A stretch of 64,000 nt of DNA, from the NCBI GenBank assembly GCA_947579605.1, contig OX388307.1, positions 26,761,237-26,825,236 on the forward strand. Direction: 5' to 3'. This document shows, piece after piece, positions 12,929 through 24,555 of this stretch. Under the pieces are notes generated by a model. It made no database searches. It was not told the DNA's origin and was given only the letters and a program-made list of their open reading frames with translations. Origin of the DNA: Athripsodes cinereus (taxonomy: Eukaryota; Arthropoda; Insecta; Trichoptera; Leptoceridae). Numbering within the stretch: the stretch's first letter is position 1; each line of letters opens with the position of its first letter. Both the position numbers and the translations under genes were made by a program.

Positions 12929-13570
12929 TAGGTAAATCGAATGTTGTTTTTAAATATATCCATAAATGTACACAACATTTTGAAAACGTTTGTATGTATG
13001 ATAGTCTGATTTGCATTAGTTCTGAAATTTGTGTGTTTTTTGTATAGGATCTTTTCATATATTATATAAGTGATATATTTAGTACCATGACTTATGTTAA
13101 ATTTATAAAGGATTGCCATTTATTAGTTTTAAAGAAATATAACTTAAAATATGTACACTTAAAGATCGCACGCTATTGTACTAAGGTAACTATATGCTCT
13201 TCTCTAAGTAGTATCTTCCTTTGTAGAACAATAATAATAATAATAGATTGTTTGCATTCTTTTCTTATTCCTACTGGAAAAACATAATAATAACAAAAAA
13301 GTATATATCCTCTACTAAGTATTAGGCAACGCGGCATGCTGGTTGTAGGAAAAACTCTTTGAATGTTTTGATATTCAAACAATCCGTGATTTTTTTATTA
13401 GATATTTATATTTACACAAACAAGATACACAGTTTGTCTTCAAACAAATACAATGTTTGTTTATTTATTTGTCTACGTAATAATATTTCAGATTCAACTT
13501 CTTCGTAATCGCTTGAGTTTCGTATGATGTGTCGTTATGTTAGGTGTTCACATGCAAAGCCACATCGATC

Positions 13571-13757
13571 CTTTTTTTTTTTTTTAAAAAAAAGATATAT
13601 CTGGGTTTTGTTATAAACCCAAATACAACCTTATACACCTTTCACACTAAGCTAAAAGCTTGTGCCGTGAAAGGGGAGTTTGCCGGCACCTGGGATCGAA
13701 CCACGGACCCCTTGATCTGAAGGCCGAGACTCTACCCCCAGGCTACCGACGAACTCA
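13571..13757 (-). mobile_element. tRNA-derived SINE, copy 1
   Basis: On the minus strand the head starts TGAGTTCGTCGGTAGCCTGG and holds a pol III A-box-like segment (TAGCCTGGGGGTAGAG) and a clear B box (GGTTCGATCCC). A unique body follows, ending in CAGATATATC and an A-rich tail at 13571-13595. The same unit recurs at 31614-31793, 34127-34316 and 40932-41109, always on the minus strand. Confidence 0.85.
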
Positions 13758-13798
13758 TCCTAGAACATTGAAATTGAGAAAGTAACACATTTCTATGT

Positions 13799-14009
13799 CA
13801 TAATTACGAATGTTCGGAGTCAATAAACTTACTAATACCATTAAAAATTATTAAACGCGCGACCAAGGTTTCAACAGGTAACCTGTCATTCTCAAGAGTC
13901 AAATATTGCGCTTGAGAATGACAGGTTACCTGTTGAAACCTTGGTCACGCGTATAATAATTTTTAGTGGTAGTAGTAAAGTTTTTTGACTCCAAACATTC
14001 GTAATTATG
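13799..14009. repeat. near-perfect long palindrome (foldback element)
   Basis: The left arm is 13799-13896 and the right arm is 13911-14009, with a 14-base spacer. The arms are inverted copies of each other with a handful of mismatches. The inner 41 bases around CCAAGGTTTCAACAGGTAAC are especially well kept. I see no coding sequence. It could be a foldback MITE or a hairpin-forming transcript. Confidence 0.85.
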
Positions 14010-15019
14010 TTTAGAAACTACCACAACGTTACCGCCAAATCAATTAATAATATCATTTCTATTTCTACTCACAATTTGGACACAATTTTTTTTAAATTAA
14101 TTTATTTAACAGAGACAGATTTTCATTGTATCGATTGAACTTCAGTGTAGCTAGTGAGAATACAGATATTCATGTATTCATCTTAAAATGTTTGTGAAAA
14201 ATGTATCGATGTGCTTTTGCATGTCAACCTCCCACGTGTGAAAATATAAGTGTTTGCAACTAAAATGTTGATAAATCTCGTTAACTTACCTTACATTATT
14301 TTTCTTTAAGCTTTAATACCAAGAAGTTGAGAGCTTGCTGATGCGACAAAATAATATAATAGTGATATACGTTAAATAAAATATATTGTTTAAGGCAATA
14401 TGTTATAAGTATTATTTTAGGCTGAAAGATAGTCTTAGCAGTAAATAATGATGAGCACTCGCTCGTAATGTTTATTTCAATAACTTTTATAGTTTACCCT
14501 CTGAGATATCGTAAACTTTTTAAGACTTAATTCATAATAGACTATGTGATATAGAAAACATGTTCATACCCTTAAGATCAACCATTAAAGGCTGTGAATT
14601 AATATTAATTTTGGAATAAAATTAGCCTTAGAAATAAAACATGTACATAAACAATGTAGATTTAGGATACCGATTTATTTACAAAATTTTATATACAAGT
14701 AAAAACTTCATAATATAAACAGAATTGACGAAATGTTTACGTGATCCTTTTGAATGTGTAGGCATGTGTTCAAACAATGTTACGCTCTAGAGTTAATAAC
14801 AGAATTTAGTGTCAAACACTCTGAAGGACCTGGCTCATTTTCAGCCAAGCCTTCAAGGTTATTTAAACTGTAAAACTTGTCAAAGGTTCTGTAAACAGCA
14901 ATGGAGAGGAGTCTTCGAAAGAAGTATAATATATGCAAAACTGTGTTAATCAATTGGATTTTCCCGCCAAAGTTGGCAGGTATTTGTGCGTTAGATGGCA
15001 ATCGGCACTAGAAAAGTAA
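14010..15019. other. AT-rich sequence without recognised genes
   Basis: A 73-codon minus frame at 14780-15001 contains the peptide KFYSLNNLEGLAENEPGPSE, which is less AT-driven than its surroundings, but I cannot assign it. The rest holds no recognised feature. Confidence 0.35.
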
Positions 15020-15301
15020 ATAAATCCACAACCACAGCCAAAAACAAAAATAAAAATAAAATGAAGAGACAAGATCAAGGATTTGTGCATAGGGATAGGG
15101 CGTTGCCGCATAACAACGCGCTGACACATCGCCCTACATCTGGAAAGTTGATGGCGTGAAGTAGTGAGACAAGACATGAGGAGCTGTGATGTTTCCCATG
15201 AGGATGCGTTCGACAGAACAAGTGGCGTAACCAAAAAAGAAAAGCAGACCCCACCACCATGTGGGACTAATAATTGCCCAAGGAGAAGAAGAAGAAGAAG
15301 A
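15020..15301 (+). mobile_element. decayed RTE-type LINE 3' end
   Basis: With a stop and frame damage ignored, the plus strand reads WREVVRQDMRSCDVSHEDAF, then DRT and a KKEKQTPPP stretch. This matches the usual RTE ending (aspartate-arginine, then a KADPT-like motif), and it closes with a (GAA)n tail at 15283-15300. It is inactive. Confidence 0.65.
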
Positions 15302-15948
15302 TGTTAAGCAATTACATTCAGCCATCACCAATTTAAATATTGCAATTTATACATAAATTTACATACTTGAATGACTTATTAATATTTACATTGAAACATA
15401 TATTCGCAATGTTATGTATGCAGGTATTGTAAAGAAAACTCGCATTGATTACAAAGCTGACGGCTAACTGTACTTAGATTTCCTACTGCTGCGAGTATTG
15501 TTTGTATGCATAAAGTATAATAACTCTTATTGTATGCGCGTGTATATTTAGAAACGTTTATCGATTAATAGCTCGGTCATGAATTATGTCAGTGATATGA
15601 TAATAAATCACTCAGTCATAATATTAAGTAGATAAATATTATTACTCGTATTGCTGTACATACAATAAATATTACAATATAATGATTATCGAAACGATTT
15701 GCTCACTCAACGTTGATCATTCGATACATTATGCAATATAAGCAATCTTTTATGTTTTACTTAAACTCTCCATGGAGTTTGGGCTCGAAATACTCGTAGA
15801 AGTCGTAAAAAATGTAATTTATTAATAAGATTTTTTTTATAGACATTGCTAGCCCCTCTTACACAAGTGTCGGTACACGTTCTGGAGGGAATGAACGTAT
15901 TGATTCTGTATATATGACAGTGTATAGTATTTTAATTTGTGTGGACTT
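15302..15948. other. AT-rich sequence without recognised genes
   Basis: I see no coding or repeat signal that I can name. Confidence 0.4.
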
Positions 15949-16056
15949 ATAAATAGGGCGATATATTGATACCATTTTTTGTTTGCATTGTTTGTTTTTA
16001 TGCATATATATTGTCTGTAGTGTGCTGTTGATGTGAAATAAATAAATAAATAAATA
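15949..16056 (+). repeat. LINE 3'-UTR fragment (family E)
   Basis: The last part, TATTGTCTGTAGTGTGCTG followed by an (AAAT)n tail, matches the end at 29457-29513. It is an insect LINE 3' end with no coding part left. Confidence 0.5.
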
Positions 16057-16620
16057 TGGAAAAGCATATAATATTTCTTAAATATTATGTTGATAAATAA
16101 ATATTTTGTTTTTTTTTAATAAATTATATGGATCATACAGTTGTAACAATAAATAAAAACAATTAAATTTTAACAATGAGCACACCAATTATGATCCCTT
16201 TCTTACCAACTAACAAACATAAATTTGAGATACTTGATTAAATAAAAGATACAGGAAGTATTAAAAATGCTATAACATACATAAAACTGTAAATAAATAT
16301 CTACCAAAGTCCACAAATCCAATCCCTAAAAGTAGCGTTTACCATGTCAAAAATTATTAATTATTGATAAAAATTAAAGAGTACTTGTACTAGTATTGAT
16401 AAAAAAGTAATGAGTAGGAACTTATATGGAAGAAAACAACGCGGCAATATGAACTAAAACGGCCCTAGCATATAATGAAGAGGAAAAATTTACAATATTT
16501 TACATGATGATGAGAATCACAGGCAACGATCCATAAAATTGCATACAATAACGAAGGGAATATTGTAAGACAGATGCTAATACAGAAGTAGATATATGAA
16601 AAAAATTAGATGCTTATGTC
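16057..16620. other. AT-rich sequence without recognised genes
   Basis: A-rich DNA between two retroposon insertions. Nothing is recognised. Confidence 0.4.
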
Positions 16621-16784
16621 TACTACTATTACTACTATACCATCACGGCATATCCCACAAAAGTAGAATAGCCATTAGATCAGCTGCATATAATAAACTC
16701 GCAAGCTGTCTTCTCCGTGCCAATAATCAAGACATTCAGGATGGGTGGCAAACATCATCGCTGAATTTAAGATGTAAAATGTCT
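16621..16784 (-). repeat. family A retroposon, 3' half, split by an insertion
   Basis: It starts in a TACTAC microsatellite, then CCATCACGGCATATCCCACA, and runs to AAGATGTAAAATGTCT. The family continues at 16944-17027 after an inserted element. Confidence 0.85.
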
Positions 16785-16934
16785 TAATCATAAATAAAAC
16801 ATTTATAGTATATCCACAGTGACTTTTTATTGGACGCGAGCCGGCTTTCAAGAGCTTCCGTTTTCATCATCAGGCTGGCGAAAAGCCTCAACATGGATTT
16901 CCACAAAGTACCGTCGGTTGAAAATATCAACTTT
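16785..16934. mobile_element. family B element inserted in family A, with 9-bp target duplication
   Basis: AAAATGTCT occurs at 16776-16784 and again at 16935-16943, exactly flanking the 150-bp insert. The uninterrupted family A copy at 40272-40526 has this motif once. The insert contains GTGACTTTTTATTGGACGCG and GAGCCGGCTTTCAAGAGCTT, both shared with 21665-21803. It ends in the inverse complement of the AAGTTGATATTTTCAACCGA block that opens other family B copies. I do not know its class. Confidence 0.75.
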
Positions 16935-16943
16935 AAAATGTCT

Positions 16944-17027
16944 ATATTTTCGAACATCTGCCTTTTACAGGACACTCGAAAACTTAAGGAGAAGAGTTGG
17001 AGACCAATTCTTTACCAGGTGCTCCAC
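16944..17027 (-). repeat. family A retroposon, 5' half
   Basis: It contains TCGAACATCTGCCTTTTACA, then GGACACTCGAAAACTTA and GGAGACCAATTCTTTACC, and ends at GTGCTCCAC. It is the continuation of 16621-16784. Confidence 0.85.
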
Positions 17028-17340
17028 GAAATGGATGTTTATGTACATTCGAGTATTCATTTTAATAAGACATTGCATCATCAATGCTTTATTCTTTTTC
17101 TTATAAAATTTATTTGGTTGCATAGATAATGTTTATTTTATGTTTCCAAAAATACAATTAAATAAACAATCATTAAAATATTAAAATAATAATAGTTTAA
17201 TTATCTTGTGCTGAAATAAATCGGAATAAAATATTATCTAATAATTAATTTTTAACGTGAACTACCAAGAGGCAAAGAGTTGGTCTCGCACCAAAAAAAT
17301 CTCTTTATTTTTTGTTGGGACGGAGAATACGCTTTAATGT

Positions 17341-17416
17341 TTATTGCATGCGACTGGCCCACTGGCTACCCCACTTGTGGGATATGCCGTGATGGGTTAG
17401 TAGTGACAGTAGTAGC
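17341..17416 (+). repeat. family A retroposon, 3' end only
   Basis: It contains CTGGCTACCCCACTTGTGGG and ATATGCCGTGATGG, followed by a degenerate TAG tail. This copy is 5'-truncated, as expected of a retroposon. Confidence 0.8.
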
Positions 17417-18899
17417 AATATTAATAAAAAAAACGAAATTGTGCCAAAAATCATTATAATAACTCTGGTGTTATTAAATCCTACCTTTTCATAATTCACA
17501 CAGTTTATAAATGTCAATAATATCGCAGCGGAAAAGATGATTCTGTTATCATATAAAAGGCGAAAGAGGGAATTTCGTTTCCACCTTCCATTCCTAGGAG
17601 AATATGTGCAAAACATTGTATACAAATACTGCATATACCTATTGGTAAAATTTATAAATTCAACAACGGAAATTTACCTTAGTTTTTTTATACACAAACA
17701 CGTCTTTTCTCAAATTTCACAAAATATGGGTGTACCAATAAATGAACTTAAGTATTCTATGTACATTATGTACTCTAAGGCATACGAAGACGGAAAATTC
17801 ATAAGTAAAATTATAATTAACTCCAATTTTGAGTGTCCCTTTTTAAAACATCGTAATAATTATCCCATTTCACGCTACTAACCTTCTTACATAAGTTTCA
17901 AATAGTTTTAACTAGGGTCCTGTGTAAATTTACAACTTGATAAATTACTCAATAACCTACGAGTCATTCATTTAATAGTATTTACACCATATTTAAACAC
18001 ACCACTTTGACGCAGAGTTAAAGTACCTATATAGTCTACATATGAACTGACCACTATCGCCACCCTTCTTTTGAAACAAAGGGCTATTTTCTCATGTACA
18101 TATGTACCTTTATACTAATAGGTACTACATACATAGTACATTGTTACTTGTAGTACTTCTGTATTATGTTGTTTCCCTTCAAAAGCTATCATGATTGACT
18201 CGGAAAATAATCTAACAAAATCCACAGTAGTTCAATAACTTTGATGAGTTATTTTCATCGTGTTTTATCAATATATACCTCTTATATATTGTATACAAAA
18301 ACTTTGCAAGTTATAAATGGAGAATACAAACAAATATGAATTTATGACAGCTGGCAACAAAAATCACTGCTTGTTCGTTTGAAAAATTTCCAATGACATG
18401 TACACTCTCTGTCATAGTGTACCGTTATTATGACAACAATGCCAAAGTGTTATTTCATTCTCAAACTACGATAAATAAAATACACAAATACAAAATAATG
18501 AAAAGGCTGATTTGAAAGGGAGTTTGAATTCTCTTGGAACCTACTTTTCATAAAATGTTAGTGGTAAATAATTATAAATGTAAATATTACGGGAAGAAGT
18601 AATAAATTTAGCGCAAAAAGCTTTGTTATTTTAAATGCAAAAAATTTTGAATAACAAAGGATAATTCTTCAAAGACAATTCCGAATAATTTTTAAGTTAA
18701 TGTTAATGAAATTTAAAATGATATATGTAAATCTTTTTGATAAAAATAATAACAATAATAGTTACCCATTTATAGGTATATTTACTAAACATTTTCAGAA
18801 AAAAAATCTATATGTAATAAGAGAAAAACAACATTGTCATTATTGAAATTACAATTCTTGTTATCTCAAGGGAAACATTTCAACAAGAGAGTAATGTGG
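17417..18899. other. AT-rich sequence without recognised genes
   Basis: It includes a 114-codon plus frame at 17537-17881 that I cannot relate to any family. There is no RNA gene or clear repeat. Confidence 0.35.
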
Positions 18900-19059
18900 C
18901 TTGAACACGTGAATGAAATTCACAAAGAAAGCCGCGTGTTGAGTAAGAAAAATCGGCGAGAAAGTGCTTGAATGAGAAGGAAGCAAAAGAAGTATATTAA
19001 TATGTTTCCGTCCTCTCTGCCTGCCCCACTTGGGATACGGCGTGAGAGTATAGTATAAG
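18900..19059 (+). repeat. family C (LINE 3' end) fragment
   Basis: It includes CGCGTGTTGAGTAAGAAAAA and ends CTCTGCCTGCCCCACTTGGG, followed by GGCGTGAGAGTATAGTATA. It shares the order of blocks with 45751-45948. Confidence 0.65.
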
Positions 19060-19929
19060 TTTTAATTGATGCACCAATATTAGAGAGTTGGATATCAATT
19101 TATAAGAAAAAAGTGCTATTGAGTAAAATATTTATAGTATAACATGTAGAAATTATATTTGTTTCACCGATTTGATTTCTATTTATTTATCAATAGTTCG
19201 AAATATATATTATATATTTTTAAAAATATAAATTATTGAAAAATAGTTAAGACACATTAAAAAATAATATAAAGTGTGTGTTGTGTGTAAATGTTATAGT
19301 AATCACTTCAATATTTTCAATTTTCCTATGAATCACCACATAATAACATGACTCATATAAAATATATAAAACATATATGTCAGAAAACATTTAAAATAAT
19401 TATATACTTTTGTGACAGATAAGCATTGAAGAGAAAAATATTTTAAATCGGAGTTTTAATTTTAAAACAAATAATTAATTTACGAAAAACCACACACAAT
19501 TTTACCCCTTTTATAGGTAGGTACAATTTTTTTTTTAAGTTGGGAAAATTTATTTATCCCGGTATTTAAAATATTTAATTTGTTAATTAAAAAAAACCTG
19601 ACAATTATCACATTTAATCACAACATTTTTTTATATATTTAAAAAATAACATACATTTTCTGCTATTTACCGTTATTGGTACATCTAAATAAATAGTAAA
19701 TATACGAAAAATTAACACGTTCACTGTAAATCAAACAAGTTTTAGAATTATAACCTCAAAAATGTCAAGCGGTGTGTATACGTGTGTGCATGGAAACTTG
19801 AAGCAAGCGAGCGCGAAAATCGATTCGCTCACTAGGAAAATTCACAACACACGGAAAAATATACTAAAATTTTTCACAAACACTAGAAATTTTTAAAAAA
19901 ATATTTAGTAAATTTTGAAAGGTACTTAC

Positions 19930-20042
19930 GCTGCAATGGATTTGGATAAGGGCCAGCGCTCCATCGAAGCCTGGTACTTCATATTCTCAATCTGTTTCTT
20001 AAGTGCGTCCTTGTCCATTGCTGCTAAGATACTGGCGTCCAT
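19930..20042 (-). CDS. G-protein gamma subunit, first coding exon (Ggamma30A-like)
   Basis: The minus strand starts at ATG (20042) and encodes 37 residues plus two bases of codon 38, then meets a consensus splice donor GTAAGT at 19924-19929. The peptide opens MDASILAAMDK and contains DALKKQIENMKYQASMERW followed by PLSKSIA. This is the strongly conserved N-terminal helix of insect visual-type gamma subunits, close to what I recall of Drosophila Ggamma30A (about 72 residues in full). Gamma subunits form an obligate coiled coil with G-beta and are prenylated at a C-terminal CaaX box. The C-terminal half and CaaX box should lie in a later exon, and I could not find it between 1 and 19929. The exon stands out by its balanced base composition against very AT-rich surroundings. 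The start codon is well supported because the family begins just before this helix. Confidence 0.93.
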
Positions 20043-20081
20043 AGCGCAGGTCTAGATATCAGCTGCGCTTGCGTCACTTGC
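20043..20081 (-). other. 5'-UTR part of the G-gamma exon with candidate splice acceptor
   Basis: On the minus strand a pyrimidine-rich run (CTTCCCCACCTCCTCCCCC) leads to ATAG at 20082-20085, a good 3' splice site. About 39 untranslated bases would then precede the ATG. If it is used, the promoter and a non-coding first exon lie further right. If not, transcription starts upstream within continuous sequence. RNA data would decide. Confidence 0.5.
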
Positions 20082-20085
20082 CTAT

Positions 20086-20564
20086 GGGGGAGGAGGTGGG
20101 GAAGCGGGATATACTTTCTGTCTCCCTTTTATATTCCTGTAAGAGAAAAGTTCCATTCAAACGACAGAATGCGGAATACTACCTATATTACTACTACTAC
20201 CGTATCATACATACATACATACATATTATTACTTATACTCATGCACTGCATGCTATACACATACCTAACCAGACACATAACTTTGTAGATACTCATTATA
20301 TTATATGTTTATAAATAGAGGCGGGTAGGTTTGTATGTATAGGCACAGACACCCTCTACATATTATTATAATGTGTATAGTTTTAATGCTGTTTTAGCTC
20401 CTGTCATTGTGCTTATTATACTGAAACAATGTGCTTCGTAATATTATTATCCAACTAAAGAAATTAAAAGGCATTATTAAATCTAAAACATAAATATGTA
20501 TTAAACCTACATAAGTACAGATTATTGAAAAAAGTAATAAAAGTGTGTTTAGTCAATTTTGTCG
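20086..20564. other. sequence upstream of the G-gamma exon
   Basis: It contains short microsatellites (TACATACATACATACAT near 20210) and a GC-richer stretch just upstream of the candidate acceptor. I see no convincing promoter element. Confidence 0.35.
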
Positions 20565-20625
20565 ATCGACGGTCCTTAGTGGAAATTTATTTTGAATTCA
20601 TTAAAATATAATAATTTTGTTTAGC
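20565..20625 (+). repeat. family B fragment (opening block)
   Basis: GATCGACGGTCCTTAGTGGA and TTGAATTCATTAAAATATAA match the opening of 21665-21803, where the same words are CGACGGTACTTGGTGGA and TTGAATTAATTAAAATAAAA. Confidence 0.5.
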
Positions 20626-20706
20626 ATTGTCGTTTCATTATTTAAGTGTTAAATCGTAACAAATTTAAAAGTTATTTTAAAATAATTGAACGATAAGTAT
20701 TGGAGT

Positions 20707-20795
20707 TACCCCGTGGTTTCCTCGGTAAAGAACAGGTCTTCCACTATTTTCTATTAGTTTTCGAGTGTCCTGTAAAACGCAGGCGTTCTTAAAAC
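20707..20795 (+). repeat. family A retroposon, 5' part
   Basis: It reads CGGTAAAGAACAGGTCTTCC, then TTTTCGAGTGTCCTGTAAAA and CGCAGGCGTTCTT. This is the start of family A in plus orientation, here lacking its 3' end. Confidence 0.7.
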
Positions 20796-21664
20796 CACTA
20801 CGAACATTATTACTATAATTTTAAAGTTTAACTCCTTAATTATATTGTATGAACTTTTAAATTTTGCTTCGAGATAATAACTATTTCAATTTTAAATAAT
20901 TATATTGTTTTATATTATTTGTTAATTTGTAATTGGCTATTTTTGTGCTGTGTAAATATTAAATTTAAAAAAATATTTTTCATTTTATGAAAGTAAGTAA
21001 ATTGTGAAAAAATCATCAATATAACGAATTTTTATATTTATTTATTTATATATCCAATCTTTTTAGCTAAATCAACTTTGCCCATTGACAGTGAAATGTT
21101 TTTTATGACTAGATTTCAAATGCTCTATGAAATAAATCGAATATACATAAAACAGGGGATTATAGAAAATTTAAAAACGTCATATTTTAATCAATCCATG
21201 GAATTTTAAACAATGTCTGTTCTCCACCATGTTTTATAGAGTGCTTTACTGAAGGAGAATCTTTTTTTTTTATCTTGTTGTATACGACTTATTTTATTTA
21301 TGTTTAATATAAATCAATGTTCCATAGAGTTCTATGCAATGTAAATATTTGCCACTATATTCCACAAAGTTTTGTTTTCGAGTACACTGTAAAAAAAGAT
21401 ATGTTTCATATGCGATCTTACAATTGTTGCTTTCTATTATTATAAAAATCTAAAAGCTTGAAGATAAGAGTGGAAAACTTATATTTTCGGGAAATTTATA
21501 AGCACTATCAGTGGATCAAATTTAATATAAATTTATTTGCATACGTCAACCCGAAACGTCACTTTAATGGACGGTGTCGTTAATATGTGTGACACTTCTG
21601 TCAGGGAAAGTTTGTCAAACAATTAAAGTAATATAATATTGTATGTTATATATAAAAATTATTT

Positions 21665-21803
21665 TAAAGTTGATATTTTCAACCGACGGTACTTGGTGGA
21701 AATTCATGTTGAATTAATTAAAATAAAACACTTATTTGTAGTATATCCACGGTGACTTTTTATTGGACGCGAGCCGGCTTTCAAGAGCTTCCGCTCTCAT
21801 CAT
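21665..21803. repeat. family B composite repeat
   Basis: It opens AAAGTTGATATTTTCAACCG, then TTGAATTAATTAAAATAAAA, and ends with GTAGTATATCCACGGTGACT through GGCTTTCAAGAGCTTCCGC. Compared with 16785-16934 the opening block is in the opposite relative orientation, so the family has inverted subunits. Confidence 0.65.
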
Positions 21804-23206
21804 CCATTGATGCCAAATTCAAAGATCAGAGATGGAAAAAAGAGTAGTAAAATGAGGGTTTGATGACGTTAGAAGAATCGCTGGTTGCAGAAAGCCCAGG
21901 AATAGAGATGCTCGTAGAAATATGAGGGAGGCTTATGTTTTTCAGCAATAGACAGGAATAACTGTATAAGTAAGTAACAAAAATTATATACCTTATTATC
22001 AACAATTTCGTCAGAAAATATGTATCTTAAAAAGAAGATCGAGGGAAAGAAAATCATGAAATTTAATCATGTAGAACAAATTCTTTAGGTTGAATGAGTA
22101 CTATAATAAACTTTCTAAAGATATTATATCTACGAACAAAATAGCTTCTACGAACAAAATTTGTAAATATTTTGTATAGTAAAAAGTTATCATGATCGTA
22201 AAATATTCAAAAATAAATAAAAATAAATTCACAAGTACTTTTTTTGCGTAGTTTTTTTTTATTTATTACATCATTGTTAATTGATAAGATATCAAAAATG
22301 TACATAATGCATAAAACAATTGTAAAATAGCTAAACATTGCACTCTTTTTCTTTCGATATTTGTGAATTTTATTTGAAAAAAATATAGTTTAAGAGAATA
22401 AAGCAATTTGGTCTCATTATTGTCACTAATTTTCTCATAAGTTTCATAATTGTTGAGTTCATGGTAGATCTATTTTGGTTTGACCATCTCTGAGAGAAGG
22501 AATCGTCCTATTGGTGGCACAATAATAATAAGTGGTGAAAGCAATGAAGACTGCAGCATTTCGGGTGGATCCAACTGTCATTAATCTTGTAATGGAGGCT
22601 AAAGGTTGGCACGTGACGAATGGTTGAGGAAAGTGACCAAGAAGAAGATTGTCACCACAAGACCGAGAGTCAATTTTTTTTGGTCTCGTTTGGTCAAGTA
22701 GTTGAATTCTATAATTGTTATGACAAAAACCACCATTTTCTTTTACTATGGACTTTTATTGAGTGAGATATTTTTAGAATTATTAGTTTGATAATAGCCA
22801 TGGTTATTCAAATTTTATTTCAACTATTTCTGTTGATATTTACGTAGGTACATATATTTCATATTAATATAATCACATGTTAAAATGACATTGGGCAACT
22901 CATTGATCATCTTCCCATTTATGTTCAATATTTTATCGATTGTTGTAAATTTTGAGTCAATCATTCAATCATACTTTCTATATCGCTTTGACCTAAATTA
23001 ATCTGACTTAAAATTTTATTAAACAATGTTCCAATTATAATTTCTCTAATTAAAATGACTTATTTGAATATTTTAGTTTGACATATTTATAAGAATTGTA
23101 TCATATACATTTATTGTACCAGTATGACTATTTTTGATTCGACACATTAATTGTATTTTTTTTTGTTATGTTGTTGTTCTCTATTCTGATTTGATTGTAA
23201 ACATGT
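21804..23206. other. AT-rich sequence without recognised genes
   Basis: Near 22590-22650 a phrase ending CCAAGAAGAAG could be a LINE tail, but the peptide is too decayed to call. Otherwise nothing is recognised. Confidence 0.35.
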
Positions 23207-23411
23207 TAAAGGCTAACGCCGTGAATATATGTAAATAAATAAAATAAATAAATAAATTACTTTTAATATTAATAACCGAGTTTCCACATTCCATTTTAGT
23301 GATTAACTCGCCCTTTGTACATTGAGTTGTATTTTTGATATTTTTATGATATCTTGTATTTATTTGGAATATTGTTACCAATGTACAGTGAATAATAAAT
23401 AAATAAATAAA
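23207..23411 (+). repeat. two adjacent LINE 3'-UTR tails
   Basis: The first ends in (AAATA)n at 23230-23257. The second (23299-23411) carries AACTCGCCCTTTGTACATTG and CCAATGTACAGTGAATAATA and ends in an (AAAT)n tail. It matches family D at 38092-38232. Confidence 0.55.
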
Positions 23412-23943
23412 GGTCGAAAAAAGACTCTTTTAATAAAAGTTTGTAGTAAAAGAGAAGGATAGTTTTTATTTTTCAAATCGAGAATCACAATTATTGTTCT
23501 TGATTTTAAATTGAAGTTTCTTTAGGTAATAAATTTTAAATGATCCGAATTAATATGACGTGGTGTTCTTTTTTATTTGAGATATTAGTACAAACATACA
23601 CATCCTCTGGGATTGTGATAAAAATCTTCGTTCGTGTTTGTTTTTGTGCATTTGATAATATATTATGAAGCACAAAAAGGAAGAATTACGGAAAACAATT
23701 TAATTTAATAACCGATGAAGAACTTGAAAGAATAACATAATTAAAGGTGAATAAATAAACATAAAAAGGTTTATTTGTGAGAAAAACATAATTTTCTTTA
23801 TCCTGAAAAAGGCAGATATTCGTTTTATATTACGTCAACTGTAATGGAATCTGTAATGGAATACTACTTGGTATGATGATATATTTGCAGTTGTCATAAA
23901 TCTACATTTAATTTAAAGCAACTAAAAAGTTAATAAATAAATC

Positions 23944-24234
23944 GTGTTGCGAAGGCTAAGAAGGTTCGCAGTGGAATTGAATTCCAGATTTCCAGATAGT
24001 TTGCGACGCTACAAGCAGAGTATCAAACCATGTGACAGATTAATTCACATTAAAATTGTTAAGAATATGAATTTTGAATGTTTGCAACATTGCGGAAAGG
24101 AAGTGTGGATAATAAAATTTTGTTCACCCACAAGTCGCCTATGTGATTTTGCAACAATGATTATTCGGCCGAGTTATAAAAAGTACCGCACGTTGTTTGA
24201 AATTTCTCTTACGATGCGACAACTCGACATGTAA
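23944..24234 (+). other. unassigned open frame of 96 codons
   Basis: It starts MLRRLRRFAVELNSRF and is rich in basic and cysteine residues, with a base composition less AT-rich than its surroundings. It has no domain I recognise and no upstream coding context. It could be a decayed exon or a repeat fragment, or simply chance. I give no function. Confidence 0.2.
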
Positions 24235-24471
24235 AAATCAAATTAGTTTTGTGTAATATATAAAAAAAAGTTTATTTTAATTCATATCGGATGTTAAAGA
24301 TATTCATTCGATTTTTATATATAATGTTATAACAGTGAATTAGTGATTATTCCGCCATTAAGGTAGGTAAAACGTTGTCGAATTATTTAATTAGTCAATT
24401 GTATAATTGAATGATGAATGGAATATTCTTTTAATTCTGAATTTCTATTTTAATCAGATGCGGTTCTAGTC

Positions 24472-24555
24472 ACGAGTTCCTAGCTACGAGTTCCTAGTTC
24501 CGAGCTCATAATTCCGAGTTCCTAGTTACGAGTTCATAGTTCCGAGTTCTTATTT
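24472..24555 (+). repeat. minisatellite with a 14-bp unit
   Basis: About six imperfect tandem units of the form ACGAGTTCCTAGTT run head to tail. They alternate A or C at the first position and drift to TATTTCATAG at the right end. Confidence 0.85.

Noticed and set aside
22590..22660. A further RTE 3' end with a GAAGAAG tail
   Set aside because: Only the tail-like word is convincing. The peptide is too decayed to separate from chance.
24472..24555. CRISPR-like array
   Set aside because: The units are 14 bp with no spacers and the genome is eukaryotic.
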